A DNA stretch of 64,000 bases from Sphingobium xenophagum NBRC 107872 (GCF_000367345.1 NZ_BARE01000006.1:1-64000), one strand, 5' to 3'; shown: positions 55,260-63,578, counted from the stretch's first letter. Numbers and translations are program-made. The notes: generated by a model from the letters alone, not told the origin.

Positions 55260-55523
55260 ATGGTTTCCGAGTCTATCGATCCCGATCCCTGGGCTATGCG
55301 CGCGCGGCCCACTTTCCTCTATGTCATGTATGCGCTGCTGCTCTGGTCGCTGCCGATGGGCGTCATCGCGGGGTGGCGACCCGCTATGGCGGCGGCGATC
55401 ACGGCGGGGATGCGCGACTATCTCAACGCCCTGCCTGAACCGCTCTACGCTTTGTTTGGCACAGGTTATCTGGGCTACACTGCCGCGCGCGCATGGGGCA
55501 AGGCGAAGGGGGCAGAGCGGTAG
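55260..55523 (+). CDS. 3TM holin-like protein (GTA_holin_3TM type)
   Basis: 87-residue small membrane protein (from the ATG at 55260 with AGGATATGAAGCC before it; the frame also opens at 55182 without a Shine-Dalgarno sequence). Hydrophobic segments: FLYVMYALLLWSLPMGVIAG and LYALFGTGYLGYTAARAWG, with a weaker middle segment (PAMAAAITAGMRDYL). The sequence pattern is that of holins of the family described for gene-transfer agent release. Placed right after the GH108 endolysin. Confidence 0.75.
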   Translation: MVSESIDPDPWAMRARPTFLYVMYALLLWSLPMGVIAGWRPAMAAAITAGMRDYLNALPEPLYALFGTGYLGYTAARAWGKAKGAER

Positions 55524-55526
55524 CGC

Positions 55527-56559
55527 CTAGGCGGCCGCGCGCCCTTCATACCAGCCGCGCGAACGCTTCACGAGAGCGACGATAGAGAGCATCACCGGCA
55601 CTTCCACCAATACGCCGACGACAGTGGCCAGAGCCGCGCCAGAGTGGAGGCCGAACAGGCTGATCGCTGCGGCGACCGCCAGTTCGAAGAAATTGGATGC
55701 ACCGATCAATGCAGCCGGTCCCGCAACGCACCAGTCGACGCGCATGCTGCGGCTGAGCCAATAGGCAAGGCCTGCGTTCAGATAGACCTGAAGCAGGATC
55801 GGCACTGCGATCAGCGCGATGACCAGCGGCTGGGCGACGATCTGCTCCCCCTGAAAGGCGAAGAGCAGCACGAGTGTAGCGAACAGGCTTAGCAGGCTAA
55901 AATGGCCTGAGCCTTGTCAGCAGCCGTTCCAGAGCCGCCTGTCCGCCTGCCCGCAACTGCGCCCGGCGCAGCCATTGGGCGACGACCACGGGCACGACGA
56001 TATAGAGGCCGACCGACAGCAGCAGCGTATCCCATGGCACGCTGATCGAGGCGACGCCCAGCAGCAGTCCAACGATCGGCGCAAAGGCGAACAGCATGAT
56101 CAGGTCGTTGAGCGCCACCTGACTGAGCGTATAGCTTGGATCGCCATCCAGCAGGTTGGACCAGACGAACACCATCGCGGTGCAGGGGGCGGCGGCCAGC
56201 AGGATCAGGCCCGCAATATAGGACGGCCCCTGTCCGTCAGGCAGGTAGGGCGCGAACAAATGGCCGATGAACAATGTGCCCAGCAGCGCCATGGAGAAAG
56301 GCTTGACCGCCCAATTGATGAACAGCGTCACCCCGACACCGCGCCAGTGCCGCCTTACGCTGCCCAGCGCAGCAAAGTCGATCCGCAGCAGCATGGGTAT
56401 GATCATCAGCCAGATCAGCGCCGCTACCGGCAGGTTGATGTTGGCGATCTCGGCTCCAGCGATCAGCGCGAAGGCTGACGGGAACAGATGCCCCAGTCCA
56501 ATCCCCAGGACGATGCACAGCGAGACCCAGAGGCTGAGATAGCGTTCGAACAATGACAT
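55527..56559 (-). pseudogene. ACR3-type arsenite efflux gene, disrupted by one-base frameshift
   Basis: Two reading frames together give an almost complete ACR3 transporter of about 343 residues. The first (56559 to 55897) ends RLLTRLRPF then TAG; the second resumes LLSLFATLVLLFAFQGEQIV to the natural end. Removing one base from a run of four (TTTT in the gene, AAAA at 55899-55902 on the plus strand) would restore a single frame. The key cysteine motif LAAAPCTAMVFVWS is intact. It may be a real pseudogene, a sequencing error in a homopolymer or rarely a slippage site. Starts at an ATG overlapping the arsC stop (TGATG). Confidence 0.88.
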
Positions 56560-56969
56560 CAGGCGGCTCCCAACACGTCGCCATCATCCTTGACGAAGGG
56601 TGTGGGCAGCGGATGGGGCAACAACTCCAGCACCGCCTCGGACGGGCGGCATAGTCGCACCCCTTTGGGCGACACGACCAGCGGGCGGTTGATCAATATG
56701 GGGTGCGCCATCATCGCGTCGATCAGCGCCGCGTCGGGCAGCGTCTGATCGTCCAGCCCCAGATCGGCAAAAGGCGTGCCCTTCTGCCGCAACAGGGCGC
56801 GCGGCGCGATGCCGGCACGGGCGATCAATTGTTCCAGCAAAGCCCGCGACGGCGGCGTCTTGAGATATTCGATGACATGCGGCTCGATCCCGGCATGGCG
56901 GATAATCGCCAGTGTGTTGCGCGACGTGCCGCAGGCGGGGTTGTGATAGATGATGATGTCGGTGGCCAA
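56559..56969 (-). CDS. arsC: arsenate reductase (glutaredoxin-dependent)
   Basis: 136-residue ArsC reducing arsenate to arsenite with glutathione and glutaredoxin. Active-site motif IYHNPACGTSRNTLAII with the nucleophilic Cys about residue 13, EYLKTPPSRALLEQLIARAG, and the Arg motif HPILINRPLVVSPKGVRLCR. 16 bp after arsR; its stop overlaps the acr3 start. Full length for the family. Confidence 0.96.
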   Translation of the reverse strand: MATDIIIYHNPACGTSRNTLAIIRHAGIEPHVIEYLKTPPSRALLEQLIARAGIAPRALLRQKGTPFADLGLDDQTLPDAALIDAMMAHPILINRPLVVSPKGVRLCRPSEAVLELLPHPLPTPFVKDDGDVLGAA

Positions 56970-56985
56970 GGGAATGTCCTTTGGA

Positions 56986-57318
56986 TCAGCAGCAAGGGGT
57001 CAGTTCAGCAATGATCGGGGCGCACAAAGCCGCGTTCCCGCCACAACAATCCTTGAGCAGGAACAATGTCAGTGCGCCCAACGCCTCCAGATCGGCGCGA
57101 TAATGAATGGATCGGCTCTGCCGCTCCGCGCGGACCAGTCCAGCGCGGGACAGGATCGCCAGATGGGACGACATGGTATTTTGCGGGACTCCGACCAGCC
57201 GGGCGATTTCCCCGGCGGGCAGGCCATCGGGCTCGTGGCGGACGAGCAACCTGAAACTGTCGAGCCGCGTGGACTGGGCGAGAGCGCCCAAGGCAGCTAT
57301 TGCGGATTCGTTTTCCAT
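56986..57318 (-). CDS. arsR: ArsR family arsenite-responsive repressor
   Basis: 110-residue winged-helix repressor. The DNA-recognition helix region is PAGEIARLVGVPQNTMSSHL; YRADLEALGALTLFLLKDCC is the C-terminal dimerisation helix. Candidate As(III) ligands are Cys91, Cys92 and Cys99 (DCCGGNAALC), a C-terminal cluster different from the E. coli CVC motif and similar in type to Acidithiobacillus ArsR; two more cysteines end the protein. Its start codon lies inside a palindromic putative operator. Heads the arsR-arsC-acr3 operon. Confidence 0.93.
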   Translation of the reverse strand: MENESAIAALGALAQSTRLDSFRLLVRHEPDGLPAGEIARLVGVPQNTMSSHLAILSRAGLVRAERQSRSIHYRADLEALGALTLFLLKDCCGGNAALCAPIIAELTPCC

Positions 57319-57342
57319 ATATCCAGATTAATGGATATATGG
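57315..57342 (-). promoter_or_regulatory. palindromic ArsR operator overlapping the arsR start codon
   Basis: CCATATATCC, 8-base spacer, GGATATATGG: a perfect 10+10 inverted repeat. The arsR ATG (57318-57316) is inside the left arm. Winged-helix ArsR repressors bind such repeats at their own promoters, so autoregulation is likely. The short leader implies that the transcript is leaderless or nearly so, or that the promoter is just beyond. Confidence 0.72.
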
Positions 57343-57403
57343 AGCATGGCAAGTCGGTTGTGAGGAAAGAAAGGAATCGCGGCGGCGAGAAACGCAAATG
57401 AGA

Positions 57404-57432
57404 GGGGCCGCCGGGTCAAAGCCCGACGGCCC
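57404..57432 (-). terminator. strong GC hairpin upstream of arsR region
   Basis: GGGCCGTCGGG, loop CTTTGA, CCCGGCGGCCC on the minus strand with one G-T pair. No U-run on either side. It could end a short minus-strand transcript beginning near 57650. The 57343-57788 gap as a whole holds no gene that I can support firmly. Confidence 0.4.
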
Positions 57433-57568
57433 ATCATGTGCATGGTCAGCGGCCGGAAGTGCCGCCCAGGGGAAACGAAGGTCGCGCTATCTTCTCCACC
57501 GGGAGACGGCCTGTATATCGGCGCGCTTTATCTCGCGATGTGGAGGGAGATCGACGGCATGGCGTCGC

Positions 57569-57625
57569 TCAGCGGCGCGTTCCCCGAATGGACTTGACCG
57601 ACCCCATTGCTGAACCATGAGACAT
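57569..57625 (-). other. 18-codon ORF behind an extreme Shine-Dalgarno sequence
   Basis: Sequence AAAGGAGGTGATCCG directly precedes ATG at 57625, complementary to the whole 3' end of 16S rRNA. The ORF reads MSHGSAMGSVKSIRGTRR then TGA. It may be a leader peptide, a ribosome-trapping element or chance. On the other strand the same bases spell the 16S 3' tail (GGATCACCTCCTTTC). An overlapping plus-strand frame of 53 codons (57436-57597) lacks a Shine-Dalgarno sequence. Confidence 0.35.
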
Positions 57626-57788
57626 CGGATCACCTCCTTTCGCTATGTTGAAGCCCGTTATGGCCGACTTCGACTGCGCTTCGTGCGGCCACGGGATGGA
57701 ATGTGAATCAGACGGAAGGCATGATCAAGACTTGTATTATTCTTTTTTCGAATCATACTTTCGCGTCCGCAATCCCGGCGTCGCGTCG

Positions 57789-58337
57789 CTATCCCCTGCA
57801 ATCCTCGATCACACGCGACACTTCCGGCCATGCCGGTACGATAAGCGGTTCCAGTCCCATCACCTCGATCGCGAATTTGCCCCGGCTGTAGGCCATCTGA
57901 TCCAGCGCGGTATCGGCAGCGGCCCGCACCGCTATCGTCTGCGGCACGGGGGTTGTGGTGGCTGTCGCGGGCCAGCTGGTCGCACCATAGCTGGTTCGCA
58001 GCGTCATCGTCCCTTGTCCCGCGCCTGCGCGAATAATGCTGATTCGGCGCGCCGCCCGATCGCAGCGGATAGTAAGGCGGGGGGCGGCCGCGGTCGGACC
58101 GAAATGGGCGATCGACATGGCTGCGTCGGATTGCCAGCGCCAATCCCCCGGCGCGGTGGGGCGATATTGCCAGTCGCTGGCCAATGGCGCGGCGGGGGCG
58201 GAAGGCCGGACCGGCGCCTGTGCCGGTCGCGGGGCAGGCGCGGGGGCAGGACTGGCCTGGCGCGTGGCAGGGCCGACGCAGGAGCCGAGGAGGATGAGGA
58301 AGGGTGCGGCGAGGGCAAGGTTGGTGGTAAAGCGCAT
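57789..58337 (-). CDS. hypothetical lipoprotein
   Basis: 182-residue exported protein: signal sequence LALAAPFLILLGSCVGPA with a lipobox (LLGSC, Cys about residue 20), then a Pro/Ala-rich linker (PAPAPAPRPAQAPVRPSAP) and a globular C-terminal domain (DWRWQSDAAMSIAHFGPTAA; FAIEVMGLEPLIVPAWPEVS) with a conserved-looking Cys near the end (VIEDCRG). The frame is open far beyond the start into rpsM/rpsK, but the ATG at 58337 starts the signal sequence. No recognised family. Confidence 0.75.
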   Translation of the reverse strand: MRFTTNLALAAPFLILLGSCVGPATRQASPAPAPAPRPAQAPVRPSAPAAPLASDWQYRPTAPGDWRWQSDAAMSIAHFGPTAAAPRLTIRCDRAARRISIIRAGAGQGTMTLRTSYGATSWPATATTTPVPQTIAVRAAADTALDQMAYSRGKFAIEVMGLEPLIVPAWPEVSRVIEDCRG

Positions 58338-58440
58338 TGCCCACCCATGCCCGCCCGGCGCAGGCGGCTCAACTGGAAAAGGATGAGCGGAAGAGCCGCG
58401 GGGGCAGGCCGGGCCGACGCGTTTGCTTGCCGCGCCGATA

Positions 58441-58469
58441 TTGACACCGTCCGGCCGAATCGCTAGGGC
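58441..58469 (+). promoter_or_regulatory. sigma-70-type promoter for the rpsM operon
   Basis: Perfect -35 TTGACA at 58441, a 17-bp spacer and TAGGGC at 58464 as a weak -10. Transcription would start near 58476, about 160 bp before rpsM. It is the only good promoter seen in the gap between the lipoprotein gene and rpsM. Confidence 0.55.
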
Positions 58470-58494
58470 GCGCACATCCCGACACGCTGGTGAG

Positions 58495-58526
58495 CGGCAG
58501 TGCTTCGCGCACTGGCCGTCTTTTTT
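58495..58526 (+). terminator. intrinsic terminator in the rpsM operon leader
   Basis: Stem CGGCAGTGC / GCACTGGCCG with one bulged G and loop TTCGC, then TC and six Ts. It lies only about 20 bp beyond the predicted start of the rpsM transcript and upstream of rpsM, so it looks like a leader attenuator rather than the end of any plus-strand gene. Confidence 0.72.
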
Positions 58527-58634
58527 GCGTCCGGGGCTATACATTGGTTGCGGTCCCACGCCATGGGGTCGCGGCCCTGACGCTTTGAGATGGGGTGACG
58601 CCAATCGCCCCGTGGAGCAGGAGATTAATTGACC

Positions 58635-59003
58635 ATGGCACGTATTGCGGGTGTTAACATCCCGACCAACAAGCGCGTAATCATCGCGCTCACCTACATT
58701 CACGGCATCGGCCGTAAGACCGCCGTAGACATCGCCGACAAGCTGGGCATCGACCACAGCCGTCGCGTGCAGGACCTGTCGGACGCCGAAGTGCTCCAGA
58801 TCCGTGAAACGATCGACGCTGACCTGACCGTCGAGGGCGATCTTCGCCGCAACACCGCGATGAACATCAAGCGCCTGATGGACCTGGCCTGCTATCGCGG
58901 CCTGCGTCATCGTAAGGGGCTGCCGGTTCGCGGCCAGCGCACGCACACCAACGCCCGCACCCGCAAGGGCAAGGCCAAGGCGATCGCCGGTAAGAAGAAG
59001 TAA
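58635..59003 (+). CDS. rpsM: 30S ribosomal protein S13
   Basis: 122-residue S13, located in the head of the small subunit and contacting the P-site t[22 protein letters not shown] at the N-terminus, [20 protein letters not shown], and the basic C-terminus [20 protein letters not shown]. The ATG at 58635 (rather than a TTG two codons earlier) matches the family. First gene of the alpha operon; rpsD, common in other bacteria, is not here. Confidence 0.98.
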   Translation: MARIAGVNIPTNKRVIIALTYIHGIGRKTAVDIADKLGIDHSRRVQDLSDAEVLQIRETIDADLTVEGDLRRNTAMNIKRLMDLACYRGLRHRKGLPVRGQRTHTNARTRKGKAKAIAGKKK

Positions 59004-59076
59004 GCGCCAGAGGGCGGGCCTTGCGGCCTTGCCCTCCCGACTTCTTTTGTCAGTATTTCGAGTAGGATAGAGCAAA

Positions 59077-59466
59077 ATGGCACGCGAACCCCAGCGCATT
59101 AAGCGCCGTGAGCGCAAGAACATCTCGGCCGGCGTGGCACATGTCAACGCCAGCTTCAACAACACCATGGTGACCATCACCGATGCCCAGGGCAACGCGA
59201 TTTCGTGGTCCTCGGCTGGCATGATGGGCTTCAAGGGCAGCCGCAAATCGACCCCCTACGCCGCTCAGGTGTGCGCGGAAGATGCCGGTCGCAAGGCCGC
59301 CGAACATGGCGTCCGCACGCTGGAAGTCGAAGTCAAGGGTCCCGGTTCAGGTCGTGAATCGGCCCTGCGCGCCCTTCAGGCCGTCGGTTTCCACATCACC
59401 TCGATCCGCGACGTAACGCCGATCCCGCACAACGGTGTGCGTCCGTCCAAGCGCCGCCGCGTCTAA
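59077..59466 (+). CDS. rpsK: 30S ribosomal protein S11
   Basis: 129-residue S11 of the 30S platform. Signature [40 protein letters not shown] and the C-terminal [16 protein letters not shown]. 73 bp after rpsM. Confidence 0.98.
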   Translation: MAREPQRIKRRERKNISAGVAHVNASFNNTMVTITDAQGNAISWSSAGMMGFKGSRKSTPYAAQVCAEDAGRKAAEHGVRTLEVEVKGPGSGRESALRALQAVGFHITSIRDVTPIPHNGVRPSKRRRV

Positions 59467-59585
59467 ATTCGGCTGAGCGATATGGCGGGCGGCGGACGCG
59501 CCGCCCGTTACCCGTCTGCATCGGCCGCAACGTCCTGTCGGGTCCAGGATCATAAGCGTTTCGGCCACATCCCCAGGGGAAGTAC

Positions 59586-60650
59586 ATGACTGTCAACATG
59601 AAGAACTGGCAGGAATTGAAGAAGCCCAACGCGCTGGAAATCAAGCCAACCAGCGACGGTAAGCGCAAGGCGACCTTCGTTGCCGAGCCGCTGGAGCGCG
59701 GTTTCGGCTTGACGCTTGGCAACGCGCTACGCCGGGTTCTTCTTTCCTCGCTTCAGGGCGCGGCGGTCACCTCGATCAAGATCGAGAACGTCCTGCATGA
59801 ATTCTCGTCGCTCGCTGGCGTGCGTGAAGATGTCACCGACATCGTCCTTAACATCAAGCAGGTCGCCCTGCGGATGGAAGGCGATGGTCCCAAGCGGCTT
59901 CAGCTGTCGGCTACCGGTCCTGCCGTGGTCAAGGCTGGCGACATCAGCGTCGTTGGCGACATCGAAGTGATGAACCCGGACCTGGTGATCTGTCACCTCG
60001 ACCAGGGCGCGACGCTGAACATGGAACTGACCGCTGATGTCGGCAAGGGCTATGTCCCAGCCGTCGCCAACCGTCCCGCAGACGCTCCGATCGGCCTCAT
60101 TCCGATCGACGCGCTCTACTCGCCGGTCCGTCAGGTCGCCTACAAGGTGGACAATACCCGTGTCGGCCAGGAACTGGACTATGACAAGCTGTCGCTGACC
60201 GTCGAAACCGACGGCACCGTCACGCCGGAGGATGCGGTCGCCTTTGCCGCGCGCATCCTGCAGGACCAGCTCCAGCTGTTCGTCCATTTCGAGGACGCGC
60301 TGCCCACCGCCGCGCCTTCGCAGGGTGGCCATGCGGTCGCAGCGGCGTCGGAAGGCGAAAGCGACACCAACCAGATCAACCGCTACCTCCTCAAGAAAGT
60401 GGACGAGCTGGAACTGTCGGTCCGCAGCGCCAACTGCCTCAAGAACGACAACATCATCTATATCGGCGATCTGGTCCAGAAGACCGAAGCCGAGATGCTG
60501 CGTACGCCCAATTTCGGTCGCAAGTCGCTGAACGAAATCAAGGAAGTGCTGTCGTCCATGGGTCTGCGCCTCGGCATGGACATCCCCGGATGGCCGCCTG
60601 AAAATATCGAGGAAATGGCCAAGAAGCTCGAACAAGAGCTGCTGGGCTAA
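59586..60650 (+). CDS. rpoA: DNA-directed RNA polymerase alpha subunit
   Basis: 354-residue alpha subunit. N-terminal assembly domain ([39 protein letters not shown]) and the C-terminal UP-element/activator-binding domain ([40 protein letters not shown]) joined by a linker near residues 235-260. Full length. 119 bp after rpsK; separated from rplQ by a palindromic repeat. Confidence 0.98.
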   Translation: MTVNMKNWQELKKPNALEIKPTSDGKRKATFVAEPLERGFGLTLGNALRRVLLSSLQGAAVTSIKIENVLHEFSSLAGVREDVTDIVLNIKQVALRMEGDGPKRLQLSATGPAVVKAGDISVVGDIEVMNPDLVICHLDQGATLNMELTADVGKGYVPAVANRPADAPIGLIPIDALYSPVRQVAYKVDNTRVGQELDYDKLSLTVETDGTVTPEDAVAFAARILQDQLQLFVHFEDALPTAAPSQGGHAVAAASEGESDTNQINRYLLKKVDELELSVRSANCLKNDNIIYIGDLVQKTEAEMLRTPNFGRKSLNEIKEVLSSMGLRLGMDIPGWPPENIEEMAKKLEQELLG

Positions 60651-60658
60651 AAAGCTCC

Positions 60659-60745
60659 GTCATCCCCGCGAAGGCGGGTACCCATCTCCCGGTCTTGTGC
60701 CTGGGGATGGGGTCGGAGATGGGTTCCCGCCTTCGCGGGAATGAC
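60659..60745. repeat. large palindromic repeat between rpoA and rplQ
   Basis: An 87-bp element with almost perfect inverted ends of about 30 bp: GTCATCCCCGCGAAGGCGGG on the left and CCCGCCTTCGCGGGAATGAC on the right, followed inside by CCCATCTC/GAGATGGG. It is a dispersed intergenic repeat sharing GTCATCC/GGATGAC-type ends with the element between secD and secF. In RNA it makes a very stable stem inside the operon. Confidence 0.88.
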
Positions 60746-60819
60746 GAACAAGTGGCGGCCACGTCACCGCCTGGTCTGGGCTACCTGAAACGGGCCCTTA
60801 ACGAACGAAGGAATGAACT

Positions 60820-61245
60820 ATGCGTCACAGAATGGGTCAACGTCGTCTTCAGCGCGCCACCGGTCACCGCGTCGCGCTGCTCCGCAACCTTGCCGCTTCG
60901 CTGATCAAGCATGAGCAGATTCTGACCACCACGCCCAAGGCGAAGGAACTGCGCCCCTATGTGGAAAAGCTGATCACGCTGGCGAAAAAGGGTGGCCTGT
61001 CCAACCGTCGCCTGGCCGATGCTCGCCTGAAGGACGATGCGCAGCTGGCCAAGCTGTTCGAGGTTCTGGCCGAACGCTACAAGGATCGTAATGGCGGTTA
61101 CACCCGCGTAATCAAGGCTGGCATCCGCGCATCGGACGCCGCGCCGATCGCGATCATCGAACTGGTCGACCGCGACGTCAGCGCCAAGGGGCAGGATAGC
61201 GGCCCGGTGCAGACCGCCGACGAAGATGAATATGAAGCTGCCTGA
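60820..61245 (+). CDS. rplQ: 50S ribosomal protein L17
   Basis: 141-residue L17. [20 protein letters not shown] at the N-terminus, [20 protein letters not shown], and a C-terminal acidic tail ([14 protein letters not shown]) typical of alphaproteobacteria. Last gene of the operon, followed by a strong hairpin. Confidence 0.98.
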   Translation: MRHRMGQRRLQRATGHRVALLRNLAASLIKHEQILTTTPKAKELRPYVEKLITLAKKGGLSNRRLADARLKDDAQLAKLFEVLAERYKDRNGGYTRVIKAGIRASDAAPIAIIELVDRDVSAKGQDSGPVQTADEDEYEAA

Positions 61246-61285
61246 TTGAGTGCGGTCCTCCTAGGGAGGGCTGGATGCTTTACCG

Positions 61286-61318
61286 ACAGGCCGTGGCTCT
61301 TTAGGAGCCACGGCCTGT
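61286..61318 (+). terminator. 14-bp perfect hairpin ending the rpsM-rplQ operon
   Basis: ACAGGCCGTGGCTC, 5-base loop TTTAG, GAGCCACGGCCTGT. It stands 40 bp after the rplQ stop and 28 bp before the peptidase start. The following sequence (TCTGGTTAAAAAG) has only a poor U-run, so termination may be partial. Confidence 0.75.
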
Positions 61319-61345
61319 TCTGGTTAAAAAGAGACGAAAAAGAGG

Positions 61346-63517
61346 ATGCGCGCAACGGCCCGCCTGTTCCTGCTGCCGCTGCTGCTGGCGGCCAGCCCGG
61401 TCGTTGCGGGGCCGGAGACGGTCGCCATCGACGCGGCCGGGCAGGGCTTGCGCTACCCCATCGCCAGGCGTCTTGATCTGGTCGAGGATCATTTCGGGGT
61501 TAAGGTCGCCGATCCCTATCGCTGGCTGGAAAATGATCTGCGTGCGGACCCGGCCGTACGCGACTGGGTGGCGCAGGAAAATGCGCTGACCCGCCGCTAT
61601 ATCGACGGCCTGCCGGGCCGGGCGGCGCTGAAGGCGCGGATGCAGGCGTTGCTGTCGCATGGCCGCTACACCGTCCCGCGCAAGGCCGGCGGGCGCTATT
61701 TCTACGGTTATAACAAGGGGCTGCAAAACCAGACTCCGCTCTACGTGCGTGAAGGGCTGGACGGCCCGCAGCGGTTGCTGATCGATCCCAATGATTGGGC
61801 CAAGGATGGTGCGAGCGCATTGGCCGAATGGGCTCCCTCGCCGGACGGCCGGACCCTGGCCTTTGCCGTGCAGGAAGCGGGCAGCGATTGGCGGACCCTG
61901 CGTTTGCTGGATGTCGATACGGGGAAAGTGCTCGACGACCGGATCGACTGGGTCAAATTTTCGACCCTGGCCTGGGACGGACGTGGCGAGGGCTTCTTCT
62001 ATTCCCGCTACCCTGCGCCGCAGGGAGATACGGCTTTCAGGGCCGCCAATGAAGATCAGCAGCTTTTCTATCATCGCGTCGGCACCGCGCAGGCGCAGGA
62101 TCAACTGATCTACGCCACGCCAGACCGGCCGAAACTTAGCCATACCGCGCAGGTCACCAATGACGGGCGCTGGCTGGTGATCAGTTCGTTTCAGGGGATC
62201 GACCCGCGCCGTGAAATCCATGTCGCGGCGCTGGACGGCGGGCCGGTTAAGCCTCGGCGTCTGGTGAAGGGGCCGGTACAGGATTGGCGGCTGATTGGGA
62301 GTCGGGGGTCGACCCTTTATTTCATCACCGATGATCATGCGCCCCATCTGAGAGTTGTGACGCTCGATGCGGCGCAGCCCCGACGCAAGCCACAACAGGT
62401 CGTGGCCGAACGCGCCGATACGCTGGCGGGCGGCTCGCTGGTCGGCAACCGACTGATCCTGGCCTATATGACGCAGGCCGAAACGATTGCGGAACTGGTC
62501 GAACTGGATGGGCGCAAGGTGGGCGACGTGCCCTTGCCCGGCATGGGGACTGCGGCGGGTTTTGGCGGGCGCGATGGCGACCCGGAGACGTTTTTCAGCT
62601 TTTCGGGCTTCACCACCCCGTCCAGCATCTATCGCTTCGACACATCCACCCTGCAAAGCCAGTTGTTCGCCCAGCCCGACCTGCCCTTCAATCCGGATGA
62701 ATTCGGGGTGGAACAGATCAGCTATCTGTCAAAGGACGGCACCCGCGTGCCCATGACCGTGATCCGCAAAAAGGTGCTGGCGGACCGGGCGATCGCGGCA
62801 CCGACGATCCTTTATGGCTATGGCGGCTTCAACATCAGCCTGACGCCGGGCTATTCGGCGACGCGGCTGGCCTGGCTGGAACAGGGCGGGGTTTATGCCA
62901 TCGCCAATCTGCGCGGCGGTGGTGAATTCGGCAAGGCATGGCATGAGGCTGGCCGTGGCCCCAACAAGCAGAATGTGTTCGACGATTTCATCGCCGCGGC
63001 CGAGTATCTGAAGGCCAATGGCTATACCACGCCGGATGGACTGGCGATCGAGGGGCGATCCAATGGCGGCCTGCTGGTTGGCGCGGTAGTCAACCAGCGC
63101 CCCGACCTGTTCGCTGCCGCCCTGCCAGCTGTGGGCGTGATGGACATGCTGCGCTTTGACCGCTTCACCGCCGGGCGTTACTGGGTGGACGATTATGGAT
63201 CGCCGGCACGGGCGGAGGATTTTCCGCTGCTCTACGGCTATTCGCCCTATCATAACATCCTGTCGGGTAAGGATTATCCCGCGATCCTCGTCACCACGGC
63301 CGATACTGACGACCGGGTCGTGCCCGCCCACAGTTTCAAATATGCCGCCGCCTTGCAGGCTGCCGATGTGGGCAGCAAGCCCCACCTGCTACGGGTAGAA
63401 AGCCGCGCCGGCCATGGCGCTGGCAAGCCGATCGACAAGCTGATCGACGAATATGCCGACAGCTATGCCTTTCTGGCCTCATTCACGGGTTTGCAGATCA
63501 AGGATGATCCGCAATAA
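61346..63517 (+). CDS. prolyl oligopeptidase family serine peptidase (S9A), exported
   Basis: 723-residue prolyl endopeptidase-like enzyme. Signal peptide LFLLPLLLAASPVVAG, then a beta-propeller (about 45-440; VADPYRWLENDLRADPAVRD at its start) and an alpha/beta hydrolase domain. Catalytic triad by motif: Ser about 572 (IEGRSNGGLLVGA), Asp about 656 (DTDDRVVPAHSF) and His about 690 (ESRAGHGAGKPIDK). Also PTILYGYGGFNISLTPGYS. Length fits the family. Cleaves short proline-containing peptides in the periplasm. Stands alone after the ribosomal operon terminator. Confidence 0.95.
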   Translation: MRATARLFLLPLLLAASPVVAGPETVAIDAAGQGLRYPIARRLDLVEDHFGVKVADPYRWLENDLRADPAVRDWVAQENALTRRYIDGLPGRAALKARMQALLSHGRYTVPRKAGGRYFYGYNKGLQNQTPLYVREGLDGPQRLLIDPNDWAKDGASALAEWAPSPDGRTLAFAVQEAGSDWRTLRLLDVDTGKVLDDRIDWVKFSTLAWDGRGEGFFYSRYPAPQGDTAFRAANEDQQLFYHRVGTAQAQDQLIYATPDRPKLSHTAQVTNDGRWLVISSFQGIDPRREIHVAALDGGPVKPRRLVKGPVQDWRLIGSRGSTLYFITDDHAPHLRVVTLDAAQPRRKPQQVVAERADTLAGGSLVGNRLILAYMTQAETIAELVELDGRKVGDVPLPGMGTAAGFGGRDGDPETFFSFSGFTTPSSIYRFDTSTLQSQLFAQPDLPFNPDEFGVEQISYLSKDGTRVPMTVIRKKVLADRAIAAPTILYGYGGFNISLTPGYSATRLAWLEQGGVYAIANLRGGGEFGKAWHEAGRGPNKQNVFDDFIAAAEYLKANGYTTPDGLAIEGRSNGGLLVGAVVNQRPDLFAAALPAVGVMDMLRFDRFTAGRYWVDDYGSPARAEDFPLLYGYSPYHNILSGKDYPAILVTTADTDDRVVPAHSFKYAAALQAADVGSKPHLLRVESRAGHGAGKPIDKLIDEYADSYAFLASFTGLQIKDDPQ

Positions 63518-63578
63518 TCGTTCAGCCGCGCGACAGCCGGACGCGGATAGATACCGTTTGACCGCAGGAGACACAGGC

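Noticed and set aside
54130..55600. Attachment-site duplication of tRNA-Leu
   Set aside because: I found no second copy of the tRNA 3' end downstream, so no att site is called.
57436..57597. 53-codon plus-strand frame (contains GLYIGALYLAMWREIDG)
   Set aside because: The inner part looks protein-like, but there is no ribosome site and it starts in a hairpin. Kept only as a note with the 18-codon ORF.
57620..57645. Fragment of a 16S rRNA gene
   Set aside because: Only the last 15 bases match; flanking bases do not resemble helix 45, so it is not an rRNA remnant.
57645..58466. Plus-strand open frame opposite the lipoprotein gene
   Set aside because: Low-complexity Arg/Gly-rich translation, no Shine-Dalgarno sequence, antisense to a protein with a proper signal peptide.
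58338..59246. Upstream extension of the lipoprotein frame across rpsM and rpsK
   Set aside because: The added residues are antisense to ribosomal genes; the signal peptide with lipobox at 58337 marks the true start.
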